Notes under the pieces: model-generated
Databases searched by the model: none
What the model was told of the DNA's origin: nothing
The model's input: only the letters and a program-made list of their open reading frames with translations
Origin: Chrysaora quinquecirrha
Lineage: Eukaryota > Cnidaria > Scyphozoa > Semaeostomeae > Pelagiidae
NCBI GenBank assembly: GCA_014526335.1
Contig: JACTAT010000006.1
Coordinates: 3,975,202 to 4,039,201, forward strand
Direction: 5' to 3'
Length of the DNA: 64,000 nucleotides
In this document: positions 1 through 11,700 of the stretch, in pieces
Layout: each line of letters begins with the position of its first letter
How positions within the stretch are numbered: position 1 is the first letter of the stretch
Translations under genes and position numbers: made by a program

Positions 1-438
1 TATTCCAAATTTTGACCGATCTTTCACTGTTACTTTTTGTTATAATAAAAACAAGATTAATTTCCACATGAAAAAAGGTTATCCCCCACAGTTATTTTCC
101 ACAACATTGAAATAATAATCTGAGCTGTGACTGTAGTCCTGGTTGGAAATGTTGTTGTAATTTAGTGTGTGCAATTTTGGCTAAAACAATAGTCCCTATT
201 GTTTTGAAAACAATTGCCTTCCCTGTGCTGTGTGCAAAGATTCCAGCCTGGACTGTAGTATTTTTTGTTTACCTATCTGGGGGGTGACAAGTTTCAGAAA
301 ATCTCTTGCAATTACAATGATTTTTCCAACATACATTTGAAAAATTGTTTGTTCTCAAGTACAGGAGGGTGTGACAACTTTTGATTATTCCAACTTGGTC
401 AATTAGGAAATGGGGAAATGTTAGCCAACATTGCAATA

Positions 439-804
439 CACGGTTTTTTTATAAGAACACTGAAATTGAAGAAAGCCATGCAATGTTCTTAATTTTTCCA
501 ATTTAAAGGCTCAAAATGTTCTTAACATGTTCTTAATTTTCATGCTTTTAAAAAAGCTGTTGTTCTTCAAATTAGATGCTGATTGCTACGAAAAGGGACG
601 CACATGTAAAAATGTCACATATATTCACAATGATTGATAGTTCACCTGTTTTACAAAGTTGAGAACAGGACAGCGCCACTAAAAAAGTAAATTCTAATTT
701 GTTTCTAGCTTCACAAAGCCTTGCAATGTTCTTAGCATGTTCTTAATTTTTCAGCCTCTGAAGCCTTATGTTCTTATATACTTTGTTCTTATAAAAAAAA
801 TGTG
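439..804. mobile_element. TA-target MITE with CAC-T-run termini
   Basis: The left end reads CACGGTTTTTTTATAAGAAC and the right end is its near-complement, ending in AAAAAAAATGTG. A TA dinucleotide lies on each side (437-438 and 805-806), as expected for a TA target-site duplication. The body is rich in repeats of a 'GTTCTTAA' word. There is no coding capacity. It belongs to a group of elements in this window that share termini but have different bodies. Confidence 0.75.
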
Positions 805-1186
805 TATTGGCATAGGCACCCATAGCTCCATTTTAAATAGTTGAATCAATAAAATCTTGATTCTAGACATGATCAAAAAATTTAAAGGGGAGCACACAGC
901 CAGTCATTCTAGATGGGTGACAATCATGTCTCTCATAGCATATGAAGATATGTTTTCGTCAGTACATACACAAAGGCCCTTAAAATCATCCTGGAGGAGA
1001 TTTTGTGTTTGCAAAATTCTTTCAGACATCTCACCATTCACACTACAATTCAGAGTCAAACATCTAATGCTGCACACACATGCTTCATCAGAAAGGGAAA
1101 AAATCATATGTCATTGCAGATTGGAGACAGACTTGTCTCTGTCATTCTAAACTGCATGAGGAATTAGCATTGAAATACTCAATGCT

Positions 1187-1593
1187 CACGCTTTTTTTTT
1201 TATAAGGAACCTACCTCAAGGCCTAGTTCTTAAAGTTCCTTATTTTTGGGCCTCTTTTGAGGCAATTGTAGTTCCAAAAGTTCCTTAATAGTTCCTTAAT
1301 TTTAACTGCACATACAGTGGTCTTAACAATCAAAGAGAGACATTTGCGTGTGAGCAAAGCTCGAGACCACTCAAAGAAACATTGGATACATGCTTAATGT
1401 ACAATTTATGTGATTTTCGACTGCAAATGAATGGAACCGGCTTTCTAATTCTTGATTATTTGCAGTGATAAAAGTATACAACATTCAAAAGTTCCTTGAT
1501 GATTTTCTCCTTAGTAGTATAAGTTCTTTAAATTTTCGGGCCTTCTACATGTAGGTTCCTTATAAAGTGGTTCCTTATAAAAAAAAAAGCGTG
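1187..1593. mobile_element. TA-target MITE, 'GTTCCTTA' body
   Basis: This 407-bp element starts CACGCTTTTTTTTTTATAAG and ends with the complement, ...AAAAAGCGTG, followed by TA. The body repeats the word AGTTCCTTA. The same body occurs at 44207-44606 and, degraded, at 56996-57310. The left flanking TA appears mutated. Confidence 0.75.
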
Positions 1594-2590
1594 TAGTTAT
1601 GTAACAAAATACAGTGAACAATGAAACAAGCTGGCGAGGTCTTGTAGCAAAGTCAATCGATGCAATGGCGCTTTCTACGTGTCATTCGCATAAGTTCAAG
1701 TTCAAACCAATAATTTTATGATTGTTTGAAACTCTTTGGAAACTATACAAAATCTGGAAAATTTTTTCTTCAAACACGTTAACTTCTTCTTTTGAATTAA
1801 CACATAAAGCGAGCACCATACTCGAGCACAACGGGCCAAACCTTTGAACAAAAAAGTCACCACCTGGACTTTGGGTTAGGCCGCTTTTTTTGGGGAGAGC
1901 GGCATGATCAAGACAGCGACGCGCTTTATCAGCACCGTAGGCTGTGAAGCGGTTCCATGATAGAAAAACAGCACGCTTCTAGATTAGCTGAAGTTCATAT
2001 TTATCGTATATACTGATTTACGAAAATATACTCACAATTTCTACGTTTAACTTGCAAAGCAGATGTCCCTTCCTGCTCACAGCAGTCGTACATGTGCAAA
2101 AGGACTTCAACATCAACTGCAATTGCAAATGCAATGATCCTTGACTTACAATGCATCCTGGGAAGCCTTGCGGTTCTACGTCACTGGTGGGGATCTTGGG
2201 ACAAATAAATGGGACAAAATACCATAAAAATTAGTTTTTTGAATCTTTATTTCTTTATCAAACTTTACATAAACTGTACTTTTACGCCACGATTTTAATG
2301 GCAACGCACTCTCAATTTCTCGGAAACAAATAACAAACAACTTTTGACGTGAACTTCGTCAATTATCGAGACGCCCCATCAAAATACGTTTGCACAAACA
2401 ATCTTTAAGTACGCCCTTTCCCTTTTTACAACAAAGATTTTGTTTTTCCCATGGTTGCCAAAACATAATTAATTTTACGCTCATTTACAACATTTGCAAC
2501 ATTAATTTTTGAAAGAAATCGACCCGAGGGAAAATAAATCACAGCCGTTGGCATAGTAACAGTTAGAGAAGCCATAATGGTGAAAGAAAA

Positions 2591-5110
2591 ATGGCAGCCA
2601 CTCCGATAGTAAACATGCATCAAGAAAAATACAAAGATCTTAGATTAAAAGGTCAAATTACGATAACTCTTGCAAAATTTACAACGAAAATGCAAAGGGT
2701 GCAGTTCTGTTTACGGGTAAATTATATTATGTGCTTTCTTGATTAGGTATTTATTTTCTAAACAGGCATTGATCTATAGGCCAAAGGAAATTTTCGTCAT
2801 TCTCATCATCATAAATGTTAATTTTTGTTCAATGCAGGGCCTGATGGAATAAGAGACCATAAGACTAGAATACTAGATCCAGCTTTTATTGGTGTTACAA
2901 AGAAACCATCAGAATGCACAGACAATCTGTTTTACATTTGGAGAGCAGCAAGGGTATACCAGACTAACTATGTATTCCTCATCGCCTTCCTTTTTATTCA
3001 TATTCTTATTTACAGTGTATCCAACCAAAATGGGAGACGGAAAATTTCATTTCTTTGACTTTATTTACAATTCAGCTAATTTAAGTCCCTAAGACTTTAG
3101 TTATTAAAATATTGAAAGTGCTATGGCGTCGTGGTCTACAGTAACCCAGCCAACTTCTGGTTCAGGAGCTTTGTAAGATCGGGGTTCGACACGCCACAAC
3201 CACGGTAGCGTCACAGCCAGGGTCTACTTCCCGTTAGTACATCTAGAGGTCCTAGCGAGTTGCGCTAAACACACCATTTTCACCTTCACCTATAAGCATG
3301 TAACATCAACAGCTGTCCGTTTTTCCTTGTTTGCTGTAATTCTTTTACCGAATATCTATTATTATTTTACAGAGCAGTCCCCATCCACAATCAAAAAGCA
3401 AAAGGGTAAGCATTTAATACTATTGCCGTGCCAATGTGAAGAGGATAGATATAGCTAATGGGTTCATAAGAAACTGAACCCATCTGCACTGTTTTTTTTT
3501 TTTAAAAAGAACCAGGATATTTTGATCGAGGCTGGCTGTTGTTAAGTTTGCCTTTTTTGAGCATGAAATGTTCCAAATCTGTTCTTAATTCCTCGGTTGT
3601 TCGGTTACTTAGACAATAATATTTTTCAGTGAATATATGTAGTGGAACACGGTTTGTGTAAGAACACAGCATTTTTGTCGATTTCTTTGTTCGCTTGCTT
3701 TTTACATACTGTCTTACATTCATATTCAGCCGATATTCTAAGGGCATATTAAAAGGCCAGCCTCAGTTTTTCTTAGTTTGTTCCTAAATTCCGGGGAAAA
3801 TTTTGGCTCGTGTTCTTATAAAATTGTTCTTATAGAAAAGAGTTTCTGTTTTTGAGCACTTTCAATTTTAATTAGGTTGGAGAGATTGGTTGGAATGTAA
3901 CAGGAAACATGGATAGAAGACTGTTAGGAAGTAGACAGCAAATAACAGTAAGTACTGATGAGTAAAGCAAGTTTCTTAAATTCGATCTTGTTATTAAATG
4001 TTCTCAAATAATTTTTGTTCGACAACACTGCATCTATGTGTCCAAATATTTTGATATCTTACCGTACTAACGATAGCAAAACGAAACATTCTAACAAAGT
4101 TTTACATGAAATAGCTGAAATAACAATTCAGACTTTGGAAACAACAAAAACATGATGCGATGGATGATGACATTTTTTCTTTCTTTAAATTACAGCTTGG
4201 TGAATTTCGTAAAGCCTGCGAGGATCGATACACACATAGAAATCAAAGTCCTTGGTAAGTATGAAATTGAATTATTATTTTGTGCACTAACAACAAGGGA
4301 TAGTCTTGAACAATGTGCAAGCTCTCGTTGATATTTCGATCCTTCTATTTACTAGGTATCCGATAAGAACACGACCCAAAAGTGACATTGGATATAGAGG
4401 AAAGGATGGTTAGTATACGAACTTAAACTGCGTATCACTTCAAAATATAAGTCATAAAGCAAGTGTAAAGTCTTAAAACTCTAGGATTGCAGAGAAGAGT
4501 TAAACATCATGGAACATACTTATAAAAAGCTTTTTCGTCTGACACTCCTCAGAGTGTAACATCAACAAAGTGAGCTGATTGGTGTCGAGAACACCAATTA
4601 GCTTGGCGTTTTAACACCAATAAGCTAGCAATGTGAAATAGCAATGGAGTACCAATGGAGCTTCACTTTTATGATTGGTGCATTTCGATGATGATATTTG
4701 AATGACCAAATTTTCGGGCTGCCATACGTGCTTTCTCGAAACAAAAACTCGGTTACGCCTTTCTGCCAATCGATTTCATCATGGCGGTCTTATATGTTGT
4801 GTTTTTTTTTCAGCTGATGAGTTTCAACTATCGGATGATTTTCGTCAAACAAGAATAAAGCAAACAATAAACTCACGACCAACTTCTACGATCGGCTCAT
4901 TACCAAGATATACATCGAGAAACAGACCAATGTCTCCAGGATCCAGTTCGTCGGGATCTATAAGGTAACAGAAATTTAGCAGCCTGCTTGAATCGTACTC
5001 AGGCGAAAAGGCGTTTGCCTTTCCGTTGCAAAAGATATTACATGTAGCAATTTCATACCGAGTCTTTTTTTCTTCTCAATTACAGGACAGACAGTTCCTA
5101 TATGCGATGA
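2591..5110 (+). CDS. Unrecognised 189-residue protein, 8 exons
   Basis: Eight exons join in one open frame: 2591-2651, 2838-2953, 3373-3405, 3876-3947, 4196-4254, 4356-4408, 4814-4964 and 5086-5110 (570 nt including TGA). Each junction has GT/AG and the phases match. The start AAAAATGG at 2591 has A at -3 and G at +4; an in-frame ATG at 2615 is an alternative, and a short upstream ORF begins at 2577. The protein is basic and hydrophilic, with no signal peptide or membrane segment. A WYPIRTRPKSDIGY segment lies in the middle and the C-terminal third is Ser/Arg/Thr-rich (SPGSSSSGSIR). I do not recognise the family. The general character resembles small ciliary or microtubule-associated proteins, but that is only an impression. 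Exon structure is well supported; function is unknown. Confidence 0.8.
3118..3296 (+). repeat. tRNA-derived SINE, family 2
   Basis: This copy lies in intron 2 of the 189-residue gene. It has a tRNA-like head (GGCGTCGTGGTCTACAGTAA, then GGGGTTCGACACGCC, a B-box-like stretch). A tail region reads AGCCAGGGTC ... GTCCTAGCGAGTTGCGCTAA. The same order of blocks occurs in reverse at 51356-51550 and in fragments at 32935-33020 and 44612-44690. Not a functional tRNA gene. Confidence 0.65.
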
Positions 5111-7200
5111 CATGACTGAAAGAAGACAAACTAAAATTATATGCATTAATATTTGTAAACTTAAATCAAGGAAGATGTTGACACAAAAGTCTGATTTTGA
5201 ATTTGGACATCGCAGTTAAATGATTTTATACATAACTAATGTTTATAACTAATTTATTTGGTTACTTGATATTTGTTTGAATTTAAACAAACTTGAAAAA
5301 TTGCGAGTTCATTCAATATCATTTGATGCCTTACGCGAACGTTAAAACATTGCCACCTCGCACTTTCCTTTACGGGTCTCTCCCCAAAAGGAACAGCCGA
5401 CTATCTCAATGTTCTACAGTATGTTGTCAAGCAGGTGAAGGGTAACATCGAGAAAAGACTTTTCACACGCAAGCTAACAAGGAGACCTTTTCGCACAGAA
5501 ATATTCTGCAGTAATAGTCCGAAAACTACTTAGTGTCGATGTGAAATAAAGATAGTTTTGTAACATTGTGTAACCTCTGTTTTGATGCTCAGTTTAGGGT
5601 ATCATGTCTTTACCACTGTCTAAAGCAATTCGATTTACACTATCTGAGCTTGCAAGCTGGTTGGGTTAGTGTTTTAGCGCCTATTCGACCCGATCGACGC
5701 AATAAAGAAGATAAGAAGCACATGTCTCGTTGCACAATAATGGTAGACAGCCCTTATGGGAGACAGCCCTCTCCCGAAACAGTTCTCTGATATATAAGAA
5801 ATGCTTGTAATGATAAGCGGTGGTTATTATGCCTAATGATGTGTCAGAAGAGACAGCTTTTATTAGTGCGAATAAGTGATAGAGCAATTTAACCACCAAA
5901 GTAAGCAAAATAAAACAACCAAAAAGAATTACCTTTAAGCTAGGTGAATACTCTGGTGTGCACTCAAATAGGATGTTAAACACCTCAAACCTATGCATGT
6001 CCACTTGTCACTTGGCTGGCCAGGTGGTCCACTCAAAACTCGTCTTGACAGCCTACAGGTGTTCAGTCAATGGTAATCTGTCCAGCGGTACACAAACTTG
6101 TGTGTATGAAGTATTCCTCACTTTGTTCTTTCTTGTTCTACTGTATCCGTTCTTCAGATCTCTAAGGTAACTTTCAAGCAGAGGAAGCAAGACTTTCCAA
6201 GCGGATGCAGATGCTTTCCAAGCGGATGCAGATGGATCAAGGCTGCCAAGGTTCTTCCCATTTGCCTTCTCAAAAGAACACAGCAGCATGGTTCTAGCAG
6301 ATAAATTTATACGACCTCCTTTTCGGCTGAGTGAAATGTTGGTAATATTGTAAACTCATCGCATAAGTACCACTCTTCGCAAACATCATCGGAAGTTCGC
6401 AAGTCTTAAGCAACAGTAAGATCCATTTACATAAAAAATTGAAGTGGCTTATCTTCAACAGATTGGCATAAGGAGTGAATTATTTAGAGTATCAAACCAA
6501 AATAGGGCAATAACGGAGAAGATCGCGTCGGGAAGCATTTGACCATGACGCATTGTGTTAAAGCATCGAATTTCCATAGAATAAGGCTCTGTTCACATTT
6601 AACAGCTCGAAATGAAACGGCATGATTTCATGTCGGTTGGGGAATTGGGAGTCCCCGTTTACAATATGCCGGAATGAGTTAATTTTTTACCGTTTACACT
6701 GGGCCGTTTTCAGGTGAAGCCGGTTGGTGCATCGAATTCATTTTATTCCGTTTTCGTCTGAAAACTGTGCAGGAATAGTGTCGACATGAGGCCAAAACGG
6801 CATAGTTTCGCACAGTATTCGTCTAGTACTAGCATCGTTTCAACGGGGTCTTACTGAAGATTCCGTAAGAAAGTGTAAAGCATCTTGATCAAATGCCTCT
6901 CGATACATTATTTTCCATAATCATCTGGTTATTTTTGCCAAGATTTTTGTGAAACATGTTGTTTCAAAGGCAAACAAATATACACATTAATGCTTTCTCT
7001 GCATCATATGAAACAAAAATAACTTAAAGCTATATATCTATATTTCAATCTATTTACCTATATACAAATGTCATTCGCACACTTAGAGATTAGCAAGAAT
7101 TGAGTATATGTTTTAGTACATTCAATATCCAATCGCCATACTATAAAATAAGCTTTGTCCATTGTGATAATTGTAAGATTTGACTAAAGGAATACCTGTG
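5111..7200. other. Convergent intergenic region
   Basis: This lies between the 3' ends of the plus-strand 189-residue gene and the minus-strand ZFAND4 gene. AATAAA at 5545-5550 could be the poly(A) signal of the former. A 20-bp direct duplication (TTTCCAAGCGGATGCAGATG) sits near 6195-6235. From about 6590 to 6850 the sequence looks like an old, unassigned repeat. Short ORFs here lack splice support or homology that I can see. Confidence 0.5.
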
Positions 7201-8773
7201 CTATATTTTCGGCAGTTTAGGCGCAGTCACCACAGGGTTACTTTGTTCTAGAACTTTTCTGCCTTCACCTTTATAGTCGTATGTGCAGCTATGTGTTTCT
7301 GCGTATCTATGTGTTGCACAAAATGTGTTACCACACCTGTGAATAGTAAAGAGAAACTTTTAAGCTATGTTCTTCACGTTAAATCACATGAGCTTAACTG
7401 AATCGAACTGTTTCCCAACCATTGTGGATCACCATCGCTGCAATGCATGTTCAAAATGGCGGGCTTTTGTATAAAACGACATAGATAGAAATTCTGTGTG
7501 GATATCAAAATTTAGGGCTTATTTTTCGATTTTTGTTTAGATTTGGTTCTACATCTACGTATCCGTAATCGATTACCATCCATCCGTGTTACGCTCTTTT
7601 CTCTTCAATAACCATCCAAGGGGTGCCCCCTTTCCCATACAATTATCAGGGCAATCTAAACTTTTCCTCGGGCTTATGTAGTGTTTCCAAACCGCAGCTT
7701 AATTCCAGTCCACATATTATCATTAAGACACCAGAGTGCAACATATGATGTAGTTTCAACGGGACTTATTCACAGTGAATAATTTATCCAATGGTGTGAG
7801 AAAGGTAGGTTTATGCCTTAACGGCCTAAATGACATAACCCAGTGATCAAAAACTTACATGATTCTTGGACGGTGAATAAATTTATCTCGTTATAAAATT
7901 ACTACAAAAAATCTTGAATGATAAAGTGCCGTATGCTAGGTTGTTGATATACACTTTTTTTTAATAAGCAACTTGACTTTTGTCCAGCCCTCAAAATTGC
8001 TTAAATTTTTAGACATTTCAGCCCTCAAAGTTGCTCAACCTTTTTTACCTAACAACCGCCCCTGACTTTTCGGGTCAAAATCGTCAACTGTTAGGCCTAT
8101 AACACGACTTTTGGAAGACAGTAAGTAAAAAAACGTAAGCTAAAGAACTTCAACATGCAAAACAAACAATTTCCTAACAACAAGAAAGCGTATAAGCTTG
8201 GTTGTTTGACTTCTTAGTTGCTTACAGAATTCAATTGAGCCCTCAAGTTGCTTAATGTTAAGGTCAGTTCAGCCCTAGCTGCTTATTAAGCGGTTGTTTA
8301 GTAAAAAAAAGTGTAGTGGAGTCTAGAAATCTGTTTGAAAGTCGAGGAGAAGGGGTTATCTCCGGTAACTCCTGCAAATAAAACTGGCATTGCTGTGCCG
8401 CCCTCCAAGACATGGGCAACTTGAAGATTATTTGCTATGGACTAAGTCTGGTAATTTATCTTTTTCTGAAGAAGGCAATATATTTTGCTCCAGTGTTTCA
8501 GTAAAAGTTATGAGCACAAGATATAAGGTCCTATACCATTAGAGATAAACTGACCTTACATTTCAAGTAAAAAGAAAATCAGAATATTGTTTCTTACCTG
8601 CACTGGTAATTTGTTGCTAGTCCTAATTTCTTTGCGCAGAGAAAGCACCTTATTCTTTTACGGCCGGTATGTACTAGTTGTGGAGGGATTTTCGATTTCG
8701 ATTCAACGTTTGGAAGTCGTGCTCCGCTTTTCGTGTCTAGAGAGACGCCAAAACCTCGTCCACTAGGTTCTCG
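7201..8773 (-). other. ZFAND4: AN1 zinc finger exons of ZFAND4
   Basis: The finger is split by an intron between CQ-C-R and C-G-N, inside the codon for Arg. The first half (CxxC plus the third Cys) is at the end of exon 8773-8598. The second half (C, then FCxxH, then the final His and Cys) opens exon 7336-7201. The stop codon TAG is at 7201-7203, after KVLEQSNPVVTAPKLPKI. Confidence 0.9.
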
Positions 8774-11700
8774 CTGAAAGAAAAAGTCAATTTACTTTAG
8801 CTTTAATGGCCAAGAAAGCAAGCGAATGGTGGAACGAATACGAAGGATCTGAACAACAAATATACCTCTCATTTGTATATAAGTACGTGCTGGTATATTG
8901 CAAGATTGATATCGCAAGACTGAAAAGCTTCTAAGAAACTGTGCATTGGCAAAACATCAGTCGCCTGGATTCTACCAAAACTTTCCATTGACAAGCTGGT
9001 GTTAAGAATTGGACCTTTTTTGAAGCTATGAGATCCCCAAAGGGCTGCAGGGCTCCAGATTAAAAGACTCAGAGATACACAACATAGACCTTTTTTGTAC
9101 GGGCTCCGGGCTCGATTCTTTAGCTACTCCTGGGACGATGGGCTTAAAAACATTGCGTTCCAGGGACCTAGAGACCAAGATTTATCAAGGTTCACAGAAA
9201 AATTTCGTACTCCTGAACTCCGCAGAGAAATTAACCCAGGGTCAAGCTACCTACTATTTGTTACCCACTACTTACTTTTAGCAAAGCCTGGGACTGGGAT
9301 TATTTAAAGGCAGATCGCAACTTATTTGCTACGTTATACTTCGTCTGTCTAACTGTGCGAAAGCCGCTGAGACAAAAGGCTGATTCAAACGCATAATCGT
9401 TGATTTATACCATAAAGTATAGATAAACTATTCTTACCAAGATCCCAGCAATTTTTTCTTCTGGCGAGCCAACTCTTTGTCTTCTAAGCATTCTTGATTC
9501 TGATTCCTGTAAACTATCTTTTCTCAAAATCGATTTCTTATCAGCACGTGATCTCAGCATAGTACTTTTCTATGTCTCGCTGAATCCATACTTGTATTTG
9601 ACAGCGGTGTTTTCAGTTGTGTATTTGAATTATAAAGTAAACCTTCGTTTACATCCCCTCTGATATCGCCCTTAGTTGGCGTCTCTTCTTCCGTTGGACT
9701 AGACGTCCCGCGTCTTAGAATCGAATTAACCGACTTTAGAATGTCTCTTCCGCTATTACTATCTCGACGGTTTAGTGACTTTAACGGCATTCCTCGAGAG
9801 TTCTTCATGAGTAATTCTTTGACTTTCTTGCGTTCATTTTTATTTGATAATTTTTGTCCACTATTCCCTGAATTCAGACTTCCCATAGAAAGATCTTGAA
9901 TTATTTTCGAGTCTAAATTTGCAGCTGAAATTATATCTGAAACATCTACGAGGTCTGTATTGCGATTCTTTGACGTCACAGGAGGGAGTGGAGTTTTATC
10001 ACTGCTCTGTTGTTGTTGTTGATCCTGGTCTTCAAATCTTCTTCTAGACTTACGATGTGAGCTTTTTCTTTCCCTAATTGTTTCAACAGTTAGTGAATCC
10101 TTGTGTTGCGAATGTCGAGCTGGGTTTGCGAATCTCAACCTGCAAATAAACATAAATTCAGACTAGAAGACAATACAATAATAATGTAGGCCGAACAACC
10201 CAACAATATTTGTCAAACATTTCGACTTTGCATATCAAGCAATGTTTACATGTTTGGCCGCGCCACAAAACATTTCTTGAAAAGCAAAAATACGCAGACT
10301 TTCTTGATCAATCATGCTACTTCATGAACTCATTGTGCCACATACAATAATAATGTTTTCTTTTGCCTACGGCCTTAGCCTTAAACATTTTCTCTTGGCA
10401 CAAGCAGAAATGTTGCGCAATGTTTATGAAAAAGCCTTAAACATTTTCTCTTGGCACAAGCAGAAATTCCTTCACGAGCAATGTTTTGCAACGTTTCCAA
10501 ACGGTAAAACATTTTGCCTGACAAGTTAATGTTTGACAACAAATGTGTGATCTTTTGCCTAGGCCTTAGCCGTTACTAATTTTCCTGAAATAGTCCAATA
10601 ACATCAGCCTGTGTAAAAGGCAACTACTTCTCCTTATTTGAAAGGCCATGAAAAAATCTTACCGCAAGGGGAAGCTTAAAGATCAGTTATACATTTTGAG
10701 AAATAAATAAAAAAAATTGGCTGTAAGGCCCTGGCCAAACGATGAAACATTGTTGGTCCAACATTTGACATTTGCTTGTCAAGCAAAATGTTTGACCGTT
10801 TGGCAACGTCCAAAAACATTGCTCATCCAACATTTTTTGATTGCGTCAAGCAAAAAAATGTTTTTGAACTTTTACAAAAACACTACGCCACAAAGTTTGC
10901 TACTTTTGTTGTCAAGCAATGTTTTTGAACGTGGCCAAACGGTCACACAGTTGTTGTACAGCAAATATAAAATGGTTAACCAACAATGTTTGATCGTTTG
11001 GCCAGGGCCTAAGACTCCTTTGAATGGCTGACGGATGGATAGTGGTTAATGCACCTACCTTCTCTTTGCAAGAGAGCTGCCTGGTCTGCCAGATGATGGT
11101 GGTCTTGGAACAAAAGATGGCTGAAGAGAAATAAAGTATTTTTACTCGTGAAAAAAGCAAAGAATCTTAATGCAGTATGATAATAATATGTACAACGTTT
11201 CTAGAGATAACAAGCGGCTCTGCCCTCGCGATGTTGATCTTAGGATCTCTAACTTGTCCTCAGAGATGCTGGTGTCACGCTGTTGTCTTACTTCCCGGGC
11301 CCTAACATTCGCTCACATTGAGTTGATGTTGTTGTTGTTCGCTTCAGTAAGGAACATAATAAGACGGTTTTTTCAGCAAGAGCAGAAGGCAGAAATCTAT
11401 GAGCTGTATACTTTATTTTTTGTTTCATCTAAAAAGTGACAGATTTATAAGCATTTTTATAAAAATTTTTATAAATATATTTCTCAGCTGAGTCGAGTCG
11501 AGTAGAAAGCACATCGAGAAGTAAGATGAGAGAGATTTCTGTCGGGTAGGAAAAATAATCATAACGAGGAAGCAAATTTTAATCCACTTTCACAGCAAGC
11601 AAGCAAGCAAGCAAGCAATCTTTATTTGTTAATACAGGTCAGGGGTTCTGGCAATTATACAGCTGATGTGGACCTGCAGCTTGTGCCCCCAGACTGATAT

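Larger units (their letters stand above)
1..2590. other. Intergenic region with two MITEs
   Basis: I see no supported gene here. Two inverted-repeat elements (439-804 and 1187-1593, listed separately) account for about a third of it. The rest is AT-rich sequence with short spurious ORFs. The last few hundred bases presumably hold the promoter of the plus-strand gene starting at 2591, but I could not identify a TATA box or other site with confidence. Confidence 0.6.

Noticed and set aside
10717..11160. 104-codon plus-strand and 82-codon minus-strand frames
   Set aside because: They lie in the palindromic MITE; similar frames recur in its other copies. The minus frame only partly overlaps the true ZFAND4 exon 11120-11059.
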